Below, one piece after another: positions 43,224-52,515 of a stretch of 64,000 nucleotides of DNA. The stretch lies in the NCBI RefSeq assembly GCF_900169785.1, contig NZ_FWER01000004.1, positions 181,020 through 245,019 on the forward strand, written 5' to 3'. The DNA is from Rhizobium sullae. Lineage in GTDB: Bacteria > Pseudomonadota > Alphaproteobacteria > Rhizobiales > Rhizobiaceae. Below the pieces are notes generated by a model. The model worked only from the letters and a program-made list of their open reading frames with translations. It did no database searches and was not told the origin of the DNA. Position 1 is the first letter of the stretch. Each line of letters opens with the position of its first letter. A program made the translations under genes and the position numbers.

Positions 43224-44153
43224 ATGACCGACAGCATCAATCACACCAGCCCGTTCCTCGTGGCGGCGCTTTACCATTTTGTTTCCGTGCCGCGCTTCGA
43301 AAGCCTGCGCGAGCCTCTGCAGGCGCTTTGCGAAGAAAACGGCGTGAAAGGCACACTGCTTCTGGCGCATGAGGGCATCAACGGAACGATCGCCGGGCCG
43401 GATGTGGGCATCCGGACGGTGCTCGCCTATTTGCGCGCGCAGCCGGAATTCGCGGCGCTAGAGCACAAGGAAAGCCGCTCATCCAAGATGCCTTTCCTGC
43501 GCATGAAGGTGAAGCTCAAGAAAGAGATTGTCACGATGGGCGTCGAGAATATCGACCCTAACATGGTCGTCGGCACCTATGTGACGCCGCAGCATTGGAA
43601 TGCGCTGATTTCCGACCCCGACACCATCGTCATCGACACACGCAACGACTACGAGACGGCGATCGGTACCTTCCGCGGCGCGGTCGACCCGAAGACGAAG
43701 ACCTTCCGCGACTTTCCGGAATGGGTGCGCCAGAACACCGGCCTGCACAACAAGCCGAAGATCGCCATGTACTGCACAGGTGGTATCCGCTGCGAAAAGG
43801 CGACGGCTTTCATGAAAGAGCAAGGTTTTGAGGAGGTCTACCACCTCAAGGGCGGCATTCTGAAATACCTGGAAGAAGTTCCGCAGGAGGAAAGTCTCTG
43901 GGATGGCGCCTGCTTCGTCTTCGACGAGCGAGTCTCGGTCGAGCATGGACTCAAGGAAGGCGAGCACAAGCTCTGTCATGCCTGCCGCAATCCGATTACC
44001 GCAGAGGAGATCACGTCGCCTCTCTACGAGGAAGGCGTTTCCTGCTGCAACTGCTACCACACGCGCACCGACGACGACCGGCTGCGCTACCGTCAACGGC
44101 AGCTCCAGATCGCGCTTGCCAAGAAGCGCGGTCAGAAGCACATCGGGATTTAG
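43224..44153 (+). CDS. trhO: tRNA uridine(34) hydroxylase, rhodanese-like
   Basis: 309 residues from ATG 43224. TrhO adds oxygen to U34 of tRNA, the step that leads to 5-methoxy or carboxymethoxy-uridine. The N-terminal acylphosphatase-like domain ([20 protein letters not shown]) precedes a rhodanese domain with the active-site loop [12 protein letters not shown] and a zinc-binding Cys-rich tail ([22 protein letters not shown]). The neighbouring CYTH-CHAD genes are not known partners. The stop is only two bases from the end of the convergent gene. Confidence 0.94.
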   Translation: MTDSINHTSPFLVAALYHFVSVPRFESLREPLQALCEENGVKGTLLLAHEGINGTIAGPDVGIRTVLAYLRAQPEFAALEHKESRSSKMPFLRMKVKLKKEIVTMGVENIDPNMVVGTYVTPQHWNALISDPDTIVIDTRNDYETAIGTFRGAVDPKTKTFRDFPEWVRQNTGLHNKPKIAMYCTGGIRCEKATAFMKEQGFEEVYHLKGGILKYLEEVPQEESLWDGACFVFDERVSVEHGLKEGEHKLCHACRNPITAEEITSPLYEEGVSCCNCYHTRTDDDRLRYRQRQLQIALAKKRGQKHIGI

Positions 44154-44155
44154 GG

Positions 44156-46363
44156 TCAGGCAGCGGTTATCCGGCGCGGCATCGCGTCAAGCGCACGGCG
44201 TGCCTCAAGCATTTCGGTGATTCTGTCTGCCGGCACCGGCTTGCTGAAGAAATAACCCTGGAGGCAATCGCAACCGAAGAGACGGGCGGCGAGCGCCTGC
44301 TCTTCTGTCTCGATACCCTCGGCCGTCACCGGAATATTCAATGAGCGGGCCAGCGCGACCGTCGCTTGCAGCATCTCGCGCTGGCTGTCGCTTTCGGTGA
44401 CGCCCTCAATCAGCGAGCGGTCGATCTTGATGCGGTCGAAGCCGAACTGGCGGAGATAGCCGATCGATGAAAAGCCCGAACCGAAATCGTCGAGCGCTAT
44501 CTTGACGCCGAGCGTCTTCAGCCGCTCGATCGAATGGCGGGTGCGCTGCGGGTTTTGGATCATGTAGCCTTCGGTGATCTCGAGCGTTATGCGCTCCGCC
44601 TCGATCTCCGTCTGTTTCAGGACATAGCGGACATAGTCGGTAAAGGCCGGGTTCCGGAACTGGCCGGGGGAAACGTTTACGGCAACACGCAGTTCGGGCC
44701 ACTGCTTGGCCGTCTCGCAGGCTTTGCGCAGCACGAAAAGACCGAGTGCCTCGATAAGCCCGCTGGTTTCTGCGATCGGAATGAAAACCTCCGGCGAGAC
44801 TGGCCCGTAGCCAGGACGGTTCCAGCGCACCAGCGCTTCGACACCATTCATCTCATGAGAGGAGGCGTCGATCAGCGGCTGATAGGCCAGTGTCAGATCG
44901 CCGCTTTCGATCGCGATGCGCAGATCGAGTTCAAGCGCATTTCGCTCCTCGCGGTCGGCATCCATAGCGGGATCGTAAAGCGTCATGCGGGCCCGACCGG
45001 CTTCCTTGGCCTTGTACATCGCAAGATCGGCACGGCGGACCAATTCTTCGCGGCCGATCGTCCCGCCAGCGGCCATCGCGATGCCGATACTGGCGCCAAT
45101 GACTACGACGCGCCGGCCGATCTCCAGCGGCTCCGCCAGGAAATCCAGAATCTGTTCCGAAAGCTGCAGTGCATCGGCGTTGCCGCCTTCGGACTGGAAG
45201 GCGATCGCGAATTCGTCGCCGCCAATGCGCGCCAGAACCGCACCCTCTGGGATCAGCACCTTGAGACCGGCAGCAACCGCGCGGATCAACTGGTCACCGG
45301 TCCCGTGCCCGTAGCTGTCGTTGACTTCCTTGAAACCGTCGAGGTCGAGATAAAGAAGCAGCACGTTCTTGCCGGTCTGCTTGGCCTTGGCAACGACGTC
45401 ATCGACAGCAATTCCCAAGCCTTCACGGTTCGATAGCCCACTGAGGCGATCGCGGAGGGCATCCTCGCGGGCATTGTTTTCCTCTGCCTTCAGCCGGCGT
45501 CCAGCGAGCCAGCCTATGACGAGCAGCACAGCAAAGAACAGCCCGACGAGACCGAGCGCCTTCACAACCGTCGGACGCACTTGGGCGTAGCTGATGTCGC
45601 CCGGCGAACGCGAAATCCACACGAGTTTGCCAAGCGCCTTACCGGCGGCATCATCGATCGCCACGGAATACTGCGCGTCGTAAGCGGCTGGCACCAGCTT
45701 CAAACCCTGAATAACGTAGGTCTCACCGAGGCCCTTGATCGTCGCGTCGTTCAGATGCCGAGCAAAAATCAGGTAGCGGCGCTGGCCGACGGGTGTATTC
45801 AAGGCGCCGGATTTTTCCCGCACGAGCGCAACGCCAACTGCCGCGATGCCGCTCTTGGTGCCGATGAAACCTACGGCTTCCGGTGATTCAAGTCCGGCGG
45901 CGTTCACTTTGTCGAACAACGTCCAAAGCGATGGCGCAAAGAAATCATCAAGCGCTTCACTCATCGACAGGCCATCGCGATAGACCATCAGCGGCTTCTT
46001 ATCGTCATCTACGACGATTGCCATGTCGAAAAGCGCGCTGTTGGAGGACATTTCGCCGTAGTTGCTGATCGTCCAAGCCATGCCATCCGGGGCATAGACA
46101 TTGACGGCCGCATCGTCCCAGGCGGCATAGTCGTTCAACGTTGCGCCGAGCTGGGCTACGAATGTCTTGAGAGCGCCAGCCGTGGTTTCACGAGAACGTT
46201 CGTCGTCGAGAATATTGGCGTTATCGGTGACGCGTGACAGCGCCGTCAGCACCATGACGGTTACGACCGCGACCATGACCGCAAAGGAAAAAAGCACACC
46301 CGTAACAGTTGCGTGGCGGCCAATCCCCAAAGCTTGATTTTTTTGCCTAAAGAACGCAGGCAT
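44156..46363 (-). CDS. CHASE4-GGDEF-EAL bifunctional c-di-GMP protein
   Basis: 735 residues. A first membrane helix (TGVLFSFAVMVAVVTVMVLTAL) leads to a periplasmic CHASE4 domain (FVAQLGATLNDYAAWDDAAV is the hallmark) and a second helix (ALGLVGLFFAVLLVIGWLAG, near 285). The cytoplasmic half has an intact GGDEF domain (DRLSGLSNREGL and RIGGDEFAIAF) and an intact EAL domain (NGVEALVRWNRPGYG, LEITEGYMI, DDFGSGFSSIGYLRQ, KIDRSLI). Both synthesis and breakdown of c-di-GMP are possible; which dominates is unknown. It is convergent with trhO, and metQ points toward it with a terminator between. Confidence 0.95.
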   Translation of the reverse strand: MPAFFRQKNQALGIGRHATVTGVLFSFAVMVAVVTVMVLTALSRVTDNANILDDERSRETTAGALKTFVAQLGATLNDYAAWDDAAVNVYAPDGMAWTISNYGEMSSNSALFDMAIVVDDDKKPLMVYRDGLSMSEALDDFFAPSLWTLFDKVNAAGLESPEAVGFIGTKSGIAAVGVALVREKSGALNTPVGQRRYLIFARHLNDATIKGLGETYVIQGLKLVPAAYDAQYSVAIDDAAGKALGKLVWISRSPGDISYAQVRPTVVKALGLVGLFFAVLLVIGWLAGRRLKAEENNAREDALRDRLSGLSNREGLGIAVDDVVAKAKQTGKNVLLLYLDLDGFKEVNDSYGHGTGDQLIRAVAAGLKVLIPEGAVLARIGGDEFAIAFQSEGGNADALQLSEQILDFLAEPLEIGRRVVVIGASIGIAMAAGGTIGREELVRRADLAMYKAKEAGRARMTLYDPAMDADREERNALELDLRIAIESGDLTLAYQPLIDASSHEMNGVEALVRWNRPGYGPVSPEVFIPIAETSGLIEALGLFVLRKACETAKQWPELRVAVNVSPGQFRNPAFTDYVRYVLKQTEIEAERITLEITEGYMIQNPQRTRHSIERLKTLGVKIALDDFGSGFSSIGYLRQFGFDRIKIDRSLIEGVTESDSQREMLQATVALARSLNIPVTAEGIETEEQALAARLFGCDCLQGYFFSKPVPADRITEMLEARRALDAMPRRITAA

Positions 46364-46444
46364 ACATTGCTCCCCGATAACGGAGGACTTTGCCAGTCAA
46401 GGCTTCAAAAACGGTTAAAGCGAACGGTACAAGGCCTCATCCGT

Positions 46445-46468
46445 GTGATTTTTCTCCATCAAAATCAC
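46445..46468. repeat. Inverted repeat near the CHASE4 gene start
   Basis: GTGATTTT-N8-AAAATCAC, perfect 8-bp arms, upstream of the CHASE4-GGDEF-EAL start and beside the metNIQ terminator. It could be a regulatory site of the c-di-GMP gene or a second hairpin of the terminator region. Confidence 0.35.
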
Positions 46469-46474
46469 TCGGCG

Positions 46475-46504
46475 TTAAAAACCCTCCCCGCGGAACGGGA
46501 AGGG
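46475..46504 (-). terminator. Terminator of metNIQ
   Basis: On the minus strand CCCTTCCCG and CGGGGAGGG form a 9-bp stem (one G-T pair) with a short loop, followed by TTTTT, about 30 bp after the metQ stop. Confidence 0.85.
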
Positions 46505-46535
46505 CTTGATTTCATAACGGTGTTTTAGCCGCGGC

Positions 46536-47312
46536 TTACCAGCCTGCGATGACCGAGCCCTTGAAAGTATCGGCGATAAACTGCTTCACAGCATCGCTGT
46601 GGTAGGCTTCGACCAGCGTCTTGACCCAAGGCTGATCCTTGTCCTTCTCGCTAACCGCCAGAATGTTGACGTAAGGCGCCTTCTCACCTTCGCGGGCGAT
46701 CGGGTCCTTCGCCGGGTCAAGACCGGCTTCCAGTGCATAGTTGGTGTTGATAACAGCGGCATCCACGTCGTCAAGCGAGCGCGGCAGCTGGGCGGCATCG
46801 AGTTCGGCGAACTTCAGATTCTTGGCATTTTCGGTGACATCGGCAGGGCCGACCTTCAGGCTCGCGCCATCCTTGAGCTTGATGAGTCCCTTGTCGGCGA
46901 GGATCAGCAGAGCACGGCCGCCATTGGTCGGGTCGTTGGGGATCGCAACGGTAGCGCCATCAGCAAGCTCGTCCAGGCTCTTCACCTTCTTGGAATAGAC
47001 GCCCATCGGGAAGTTGACCGTATAGGCGACGTCAACGATCTTGAAGCCGCGATCGGCGACCTGGTTGTCGAGATAGGGCTTGTGCTGGAAGGAGTTGGCG
47101 CTCAGCTCGCCATCGGCAAGCGCCTGGTTCGGCACGACATAGTCGGAAAATTCCAGGATCTCGATGTCGAGGCCTTTGGGCGCTGCGACTTCCTTCACTT
47201 TCTCCATGATCTGTGCATGCGGACCCGGCGTGACGCCGATCTTGATAGTTTCCGCCGCGACGGCAGTTCCAAAGACCGCCGCAAAGGCAGCCGCGAGGAT
47301 GATTTTCTTCAT
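46536..47312 (-). CDS. metQ: Methionine ABC transporter substrate-binding protein
   Basis: 258 residues from ATG 47312 (AAGGAG upstream). The signal peptide MKKIILAAAFAAVFGTAVAA lacks the lipobox cysteine found in many MetQ proteins, so a soluble periplasmic form is predicted. NlpA-family segments are clear: IKIGVTPGPHAQIMEKVKE, ILEFSDYVVPNQALADGELS, NSFQHKPYLDNQ and AVINTNYALEAGLDP. The gene follows metI by 32 bp and ends the metNIQ operon. It takes up methionine or methionine derivatives. Confidence 0.94.
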   Translation of the reverse strand: MKKIILAAAFAAVFGTAVAAETIKIGVTPGPHAQIMEKVKEVAAPKGLDIEILEFSDYVVPNQALADGELSANSFQHKPYLDNQVADRGFKIVDVAYTVNFPMGVYSKKVKSLDELADGATVAIPNDPTNGGRALLILADKGLIKLKDGASLKVGPADVTENAKNLKFAELDAAQLPRSLDDVDAAVINTNYALEAGLDPAKDPIAREGEKAPYVNILAVSEKDKDQPWVKTLVEAYHSDAVKQFIADTFKGSVIAGW

Positions 47313-47344
47313 CGGGTTTTCTCCTTGGGTTATGGGCAATTCGA

Positions 47345-48010
47345 TCAATTCTTGCGGGATCGCTTGTCAAAGCGGCGCGCGAGCGCATCGCCGGCGCTCT
47401 GCACGGCCTGGACGAGCAGGATCAAGACGATGACGACGACCAGCATCACATCCGGCATGAAGCGCTGGTAGCCGTAACGGATGCCGAGATCGCCGAGCCC
47501 GCCTCCGCCCACCGCGCCGACCATCGCCGAGTAGCCGATGAGGCTGACCAGCGTCATTGTGAGCGCCAGCGTCAGCGCCGGACGCGCTTCGGCAAGAAGC
47601 ACCTTGCGTACGATCTGCATCGGGGTCGCACCCATGGCGCGGGCGGCTTCGATCAGACCCTTGTCTACGTCGCGAATGGCGGCTTCGACGAGCCGCGCAA
47701 AGAACGGGATGGTTGCGATCGTCAGCGGCACGATCGCCGCCTTGGTGCCGATCGACGTGCCGGTGACGAGGCGTGTGAAAGGAATGATTGCGACAACAAG
47801 GATGATGAATGGCGTCGAGCGTGTCGCGTTGACGATCAATCCAACGATCCGGTTCACGGAAGGCGCCGGAAAGAGCTCGCCGCGACCGCTGGTCGCCAGG
47901 AACACGCCGATCGGCAGCCCGACAAGGGAGCCGATGAAGCCCGCGATCGCCACCATGCGCAGCGTATCGAGCGTTGCCTTGCCAATGAGAAGCAGGAGAT
48001 CAGGAGACAT
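47345..48010 (-). CDS. metI: Methionine ABC transporter permease
   Basis: 221 residues from ATG 48010. Five to six helices and the MetI core are visible ([59 protein letters not shown] with the EAA loop, and [20 protein letters not shown]). The permease forms a homodimer with MetN. Its first 11 bases overlap the metN stop, so the genes are coupled; metQ follows. Confidence 0.94.
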   Translation of the reverse strand: MSPDLLLLIGKATLDTLRMVAIAGFIGSLVGLPIGVFLATSGRGELFPAPSVNRIVGLIVNATRSTPFIILVVAIIPFTRLVTGTSIGTKAAIVPLTIATIPFFARLVEAAIRDVDKGLIEAARAMGATPMQIVRKVLLAEARPALTLALTMTLVSLIGYSAMVGAVGGGGLGDLGIRYGYQRFMPDVMLVVVIVLILLVQAVQSAGDALARRFDKRSRKN

Positions 48011-49073
48011 AGCCGAGCACCTCCGCAACGAGACCGTTCGCCTCGAAGAATTTATCCGCATTCGCGATAGTGGCATCGTCCGCTGCATAGGCGATGATGA
48101 GGGAGCCATAGGGTTCGCCACCGATCTCGTCGACGGTTCCGGCGATGATGTTGATATCCGAACCCAGCGTCTGGATAAGCCGCGAGATCAGCGGCTGTTC
48201 TGCCGTCCGACCGAAAAAGGTGATGCGCACGGCAACGCGCCCACCCGCTGTCTTTTGCGGCCGCAAGCCGAATGCGAGCGCTGCAGGAAGCTTCGAGCCC
48301 GGCAGGCCGGCCAGCAATGCGCGCGTGGTCGGATGTTGCGGCCGAGTAAAGACATCGAAAGTGTGGCCGCGCTCGACGATGATACCCTCGTCGATGACGG
48401 CGACGTCGCTGGTGATGGCTTTGACGACCTCCATCTCGTGGGTGATCAGAAGCACCGTTAGCCCAAACTCCGCATTGATGCGCTTCAAGAGCTCGAGGAT
48501 CGACTGGGTGGTCTCTGGATCGAGCGCGGAGGTCGCTTCATCGGAAAGCAGGAGCTTCGGCTGCGTGGCGAGCGCGCGGGCAATGCCGACGCGCTGCTTC
48601 TGGCCGCCGGAAAGTTCTGCCGGATAGCGGTCGCGCTTATCGGAAAGTCCGACGAGATCGAGCAGCGGCTCGACGCGTGCGCGAATGGCTTCCTTGTCGT
48701 AACCGGCGATTTCCAGGGGCAGCGCCACATTGCCGAAGGCCGTGCGCGAAGACAGCAGGTTGAAATGCTGGAAGATCATGCCGACCGAACGGCGGAGGGC
48801 GCGCAGGCCGGCCTCGTCCAGATCGGGAACGTTGACGCCATCGACGATGACCTTGCCGCTTGTCGGACGTTCCAAGCCGTTGACAAGACGGATCAGTGTC
48901 GACTTGCCGGCGCCGGAACGGCCGATGATGCCGGTAATGGAGCCGCGCGCGACGGCAAAATCGATTGCATCAAGCGCGGTAAACGATTTGTCCTCGGCGC
49001 CGAAGCGTTTCGATATGCCTTCGAAGAGGACGGTATTTGCGGCATTTGCCGCGTTGGAAGAGTCGGAATGCAT
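48000..49073 (-). CDS. metN: Methionine ABC transporter ATP-binding protein
   Basis: 357 residues. ATPase motifs are Walker [10 protein letters not shown], signature [17 protein letters not shown], Walker [12 protein letters not shown] and the switch His ([11 protein letters not shown]). After about residue 260 a C-terminal NIL domain ([20 protein letters not shown]) binds methionine and gives transinhibition in this family. It opens the metNIQ operon. The N-terminus before ISKRFG is longer than usual by about 15 residues, so the true start may lie a little downstream. No SAM riboswitch is evident upstream. Confidence 0.94.
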   Translation of the reverse strand: MHSDSSNAANAANTVLFEGISKRFGAEDKSFTALDAIDFAVARGSITGIIGRSGAGKSTLIRLVNGLERPTSGKVIVDGVNVPDLDEAGLRALRRSVGMIFQHFNLLSSRTAFGNVALPLEIAGYDKEAIRARVEPLLDLVGLSDKRDRYPAELSGGQKQRVGIARALATQPKLLLSDEATSALDPETTQSILELLKRINAEFGLTVLLITHEMEVVKAITSDVAVIDEGIIVERGHTFDVFTRPQHPTTRALLAGLPGSKLPAALAFGLRPQKTAGGRVAVRITFFGRTAEQPLISRLIQTLGSDINIIAGTVDEIGGEPYGSLIIAYAADDATIANADKFFEANGLVAEVLGYVS

Positions 49074-49485
49074 GGATGCTCTCGATGTTCAAAAAGGTCC
49101 GCAGTCGCTGAATGGCTGAGGACGCGGCGCGTCTGGTCAGGCCGGCATTCGGCAACGCATTCGGAACAGAGAGGCAGTCTTTATCATCGCACAACCGGAA
49201 TATTCAATTTGATCTGCGCATGGCTGCCATACGCTGGGATGTAATGTTTATGGCGGAGTTCCAGTCGCGATTGACAGAGAGATTTTTTCTTTGAATCGGC
49301 TAGAGCAGCAAAAAACCACTCATTGTCCAATTGTCTGAATCACGAAGCGCGCCGCTTGTTTCTTCTCCCTGGTGGGGAGAAGTGCCGGAGCGTCAGCGCG
49401 GCGATGGGGTGAGCGACAAAAGGAGCGAACGACCGACAACAATGAAGTCGAGCCGGCCGTACGATCCTCCTCCGGCCTTCGGAAT
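49074..49485. other. Intergenic region between metN and bgl
   Basis: About 410 bp with no convincing gene. It must hold the metN promoter and leader and the bgl 3' region. A palindromic repeat copy occupies 49361-49416. The rest shows no clear riboswitch-like or inverted-repeat signal by eye. Confidence 0.5.
49361..49416. repeat. RIME-type palindromic repeat, copy B (single module)
   Basis: One module, TCTTCTCCCTGGTGGGGAGA followed by a degenerate gcgatggggtgagcg tail. It resembles one half of the copy in the sox operon but has no inverted partner. Confidence 0.6.
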
Positions 49486-50859
49486 TCAAGCGACCTTATG
49501 GTTACCCTTGGGAAACTGGCTTGCCAGCTCCCGGTACCATTTGCCGCTCTTCTTCACGGTGCGGACCTGGGTGTCGTAATCGACGTGGACGAGGCCGAAA
49601 CGCATCTTGTAGCCCTCCGCCCATTCGAAATTGTCCATCAGGCTCCAGGCGAAATAGCCGCGCATCGCGTAGCCGTCCTTGATGAGATCGGCGACGACAG
49701 CAAGGTGATCACTGTAGTAGTCGAGACGCGGCTGGTCATCGACCTCGCCGTTGACCACACCCATGTTGTAGCAGGCACCGTTCTCCGTGATGTAGCATTC
49801 CGGCAGTTCGTAGCGACGATAGAGGTCTTCGACGACATGCTTGAGACCGGGCGCATAGACTTCCCAACCGATATCCGTCTTCACATCGCTCACACGCGGC
49901 GCTTCGACCGTCCAGGGGAAATCGCCGTTCTTCGCCGGGTCGTCGGCAACACGCAGCGGTGTGTAGTAGTTGAGCCCCCACCAATCGAGCTTCTGGCTGA
50001 TGATCTTCAAATCTCCATCTTCGATGATGGGCATGCGATCACTGAGCGATTCCACGAACTCCTTCGGATAATCTCCTTTGAAGACGGGATCGAAAAAAGC
50101 ACCATTGTGGAACTGATGCGCGCGCTCGCCGGCGGCGAGATCCGCCTCGCTTTGCGATCCCGGCATGACGGACATTGCATTCAGCACCAGACCGACCGGC
50201 ACCTTCGGCGCCTCGGCACGGATCGCCTCGACTCCAAGTCCGTGCGCAAGGTTCATGTAGTGCATGGCGTGAAGCGCTGCCTGCATGTTGCGCTCGCCCG
50301 GGGCGTGGATGCCGTAGAGGTGGCTGAGCCACACGATGCACCATGGTTCGTTGAAGGTCGCGACGCTGTCGAGGCGGTCACCAAAACGCGCCATGACGGT
50401 CTTCGCGTAGCGCTGATAGGCATAGGCCGTGGAACGCGCCGTCCAGCCGCCGTCGCCCATGAGCGTGAGCGGCAAATCCCAGTGAAAAAGCGTTGCAAAG
50501 GTCTTGATGCCGCGCGCCTTGCAACCGTCGATGAGACGATCGTAAAAATCGAGTCCGGCTTCGTTCACAGGCCCGGTGCCATCCGGAATGATGCGCGGCC
50601 AGGCGATCGAGAAGCGATAGGCCTCGACGCCCATCTCCTTGATCAGGTCAAGGTCCTGTTCGAGCCGGTTGTAATGATCGCACGCGACGTCGCCATTGTG
50701 GCGGTTATAGACACGACCCGGCATGTTGCAGAAGGCATCCCAGATCGACGGCTTGCGGCCATCAGCCTTGGAAGCGCCTTCGATCTGAAAGGCAGCCGTC
50801 GCGACGCCAAAGGTGAAATCGCCCGGAAAACGGGCGGCGAGTGTCTTAGGATCGATCAT
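49486..50859 (-). CDS. bgl: Beta-glucosidase, glycoside hydrolase family 1
   Basis: 457 residues from ATG 50859 (GGGGGG upstream), the usual GH1 size. The N-terminal FTFGVATAAFQIEGA is the GH1 signature. The acid/base Glu lies in TFNEPW near residue 165 and the nucleophile Glu in YITENGA near 357. There is no signal peptide, so it acts on imported glycosides in the cytoplasm. It stands downstream of a sugar dehydrogenase and isomerase in the same direction, with palindromic repeats between. Substrate (beta-glucoside, beta-galactoside or beta-xyloside) is not determined. Confidence 0.94.
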   Translation of the reverse strand: MIDPKTLAARFPGDFTFGVATAAFQIEGASKADGRKPSIWDAFCNMPGRVYNRHNGDVACDHYNRLEQDLDLIKEMGVEAYRFSIAWPRIIPDGTGPVNEAGLDFYDRLIDGCKARGIKTFATLFHWDLPLTLMGDGGWTARSTAYAYQRYAKTVMARFGDRLDSVATFNEPWCIVWLSHLYGIHAPGERNMQAALHAMHYMNLAHGLGVEAIRAEAPKVPVGLVLNAMSVMPGSQSEADLAAGERAHQFHNGAFFDPVFKGDYPKEFVESLSDRMPIIEDGDLKIISQKLDWWGLNYYTPLRVADDPAKNGDFPWTVEAPRVSDVKTDIGWEVYAPGLKHVVEDLYRRYELPECYITENGACYNMGVVNGEVDDQPRLDYYSDHLAVVADLIKDGYAMRGYFAWSLMDNFEWAEGYKMRFGLVHVDYDTQVRTVKKSGKWYRELASQFPKGNHKVA

Positions 50860-50985
50860 TTGACCCCCCTGGTGATGGACTGGTCGTTCGAGCGGCGGTT
50901 TAGCCAAGTGAACCGGCGTTGTACAGAGTGGAAATGTCAAAACTGTAACGTTGCAGACGGATAGCGGACCTAGCGGTATGGGTTC

Positions 50986-51118
50986 CACCCCTCACCCTGG
51001 CCCTCTCCCCGTAAACGGGGCGAGGGAACGTGCCTCACTCACAGCACGTTCTGCTGAAACGGCGCGGCATATCCCTCCCCGCGAGCGACGAGAAGGTGGC
51101 GGCACCCGGATGAGAGGT
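50986..51118. repeat. RIME-type palindromic repeat, copy C
   Basis: Two inverted modules: CCCTCACCCTGGCCCTCTCC with a CCCCG-TAAA-CGGGG hairpin on the left and a degenerate CCCTCCCCGCGAGCGACGAG then CACCCGGATGAGAGG on the right. It separates bgl from the dehydrogenase gene. More divergent than the copy in the sox operon. Confidence 0.6.
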
Positions 51119-51137
51119 TAGTCCAGAAACTTGGCCA

Positions 51138-52325
51138 TCAGACCTTCACCCAAGCGCCATTCCGCTTCGATGAAGCAACGCAGGCCTCGACGAAGGCAAC
51201 CCCCTTCACGCCGTCATCGACAGTTGGATAAACCACGGCCTTGTCGACCGCTTTGCCCTTCTTGTGCGCATTGATGGCGTGCGCCGCCTCCGTGTAGATC
51301 GTCGCGAAGGCTTCGAGGTAGCCTTCCGGATGACCGGACGGAATGCGTGAGACGCGAGCAGCGGCGGCACCTGAACCCGCGCCGTTGCGGGTGATCAGCC
51401 GCTTCGGCTGGCCGAACGGCGTGTACCACAAGTAGTTCGGATCCGCCTGCACCCACTCGAAGCCGCCCTTGGTGCCGTAGACGCGGATCTTCAGGCCGTT
51501 TTCATGGCCGGGCGCCACCTGACTGCACCAGAGCATGCCCTTGGCCGGCTTCTCCTTGCCTTTTGCCTTAAAGCGCAAAAGCACGTGAGCATTGTCGTCC
51601 AGGCGGCGGCCTTCGACGAAACTATCGAGATCGGCGGCGAGGCTATCCAGTTCGAGGCCGGTGATGAAGGAGGCAAGGTTATAGGCATGCGTGCCGATAT
51701 CGCCGGTCGAACCGCCCGCACCCGACTGCGCCGGGTCGGTGCGCCAGACGGCCTGCTTGGCGCCGGTCTGCTCGACAGGTTCGGTCAGCCAGTCCTGCGG
51801 ATATTCGGCCTGCACGATGCGGATGTCACCGAGTTCGCCATTGGCAATCATCTCGCGCGCCTGGCGGACCATCGGATAGCCGGTGTAGTTGTGCGTCAGG
51901 ATGAACAGCGCGCCACTCTCGTCGGCGACCTTCTTCAGCTTCTTTGCATCGGCGAGGTTGGAGGTCAGCGGTTTGTCGCAGATGACGTGGATGCCCCGGC
52001 GCAGGAATTCCTTGGCGGCATCGTAGTGAACATGGTTCGGCGTGACGATCGAGACCGCCTCGATGCCGTTCTTCAGCTTCGCCTCGCGGATCGCCATTTC
52101 CCGGTAGCTCGCGTAAGTGCGCGACGGATCGAGCCCGAGGTCGCGGCCCGATGCGGTCGCCTTTTCCGGTGTCGACGACAGCGCACCTGCGATGAGTTCG
52201 TACTGGTCGTCGATGCGGGCCGCTATCCGATGCACGGCGCCGATGAAGGCGCCCGCCCCGCCGCCGACCATGCCGAGGCGGATGCGCGGCTCGCGCGCCT
52301 GTTCCGTTGATCCTTCAATTGCCAT
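51138..52325 (-). CDS. Gfo/Idh/MocA-family oxidoreductase
   Basis: 395 residues from ATG 52325, preceded by GGAGGAACGA. The NAD(P)-binding motif is IRLGMVGGGAGAFIGAVHRI. Typical family pieces are VSIVTPNHVHYDAAKEFLRR, the GIHVICDKPLTSNLADAKKL strand with the catalytic Lys, and GSTGDIGTHAYNLASFITGL containing the His of the active site. Members oxidise or isomerise sugars and inositols, often through 3-keto intermediates. It is the middle gene of a set with a TIM-barrel isomerase upstream and a glucosidase downstream. Confidence 0.9.
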   Translation of the reverse strand: MAIEGSTEQAREPRIRLGMVGGGAGAFIGAVHRIAARIDDQYELIAGALSSTPEKATASGRDLGLDPSRTYASYREMAIREAKLKNGIEAVSIVTPNHVHYDAAKEFLRRGIHVICDKPLTSNLADAKKLKKVADESGALFILTHNYTGYPMVRQAREMIANGELGDIRIVQAEYPQDWLTEPVEQTGAKQAVWRTDPAQSGAGGSTGDIGTHAYNLASFITGLELDSLAADLDSFVEGRRLDDNAHVLLRFKAKGKEKPAKGMLWCSQVAPGHENGLKIRVYGTKGGFEWVQADPNYLWYTPFGQPKRLITRNGAGSGAAAARVSRIPSGHPEGYLEAFATIYTEAAHAINAHKKGKAVDKAVVYPTVDDGVKGVAFVEACVASSKRNGAWVKV

Positions 52326-52370
52326 TCGTTCCTCCAAAGAAATGAGTGTTTACCGACGGTGCCGCGATTC

Positions 52371-52502
52371 CCTTCTCTCCCGGCGGGGGAGAAGATGGCG
52401 GTAGCCGGATGAGCGGCAGGGGACGCAGTTTTCGCTGTTTGCTCAGGACGTCGCTCCGCTCCTCATCCGTCCTTCGGACACCTTCTCCCCACTGGGGAGA
52501 AG
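52371..52502. repeat. RIME-type palindromic repeat, copy D (inverted pair)
   Basis: Two modules in inverted orientation: CCTTCTCTCCCGGCGGGGGA with a gccggatgagcgg tail, and CTCATCCGTCCTTCGGACAC with a ctccccactggggag hairpin at its end. Same architecture as the copy in the sox operon. It separates the TIM-barrel gene from the dehydrogenase. Confidence 0.72.
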
Positions 52503-52515
52503 AAAAAAGCAAGGC

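Noticed and set aside
49074..49300. SAM riboswitch upstream of metN
   Set aside because: I looked for SAM-II-like conserved blocks and hairpin arrangement and found none by eye; a covariance search would settle it.
49372..50964. Open frame of 530 codons opposite bgl
   Set aside because: Antisense of a GH1 gene with intact catalytic motifs; translated product shows no domain.
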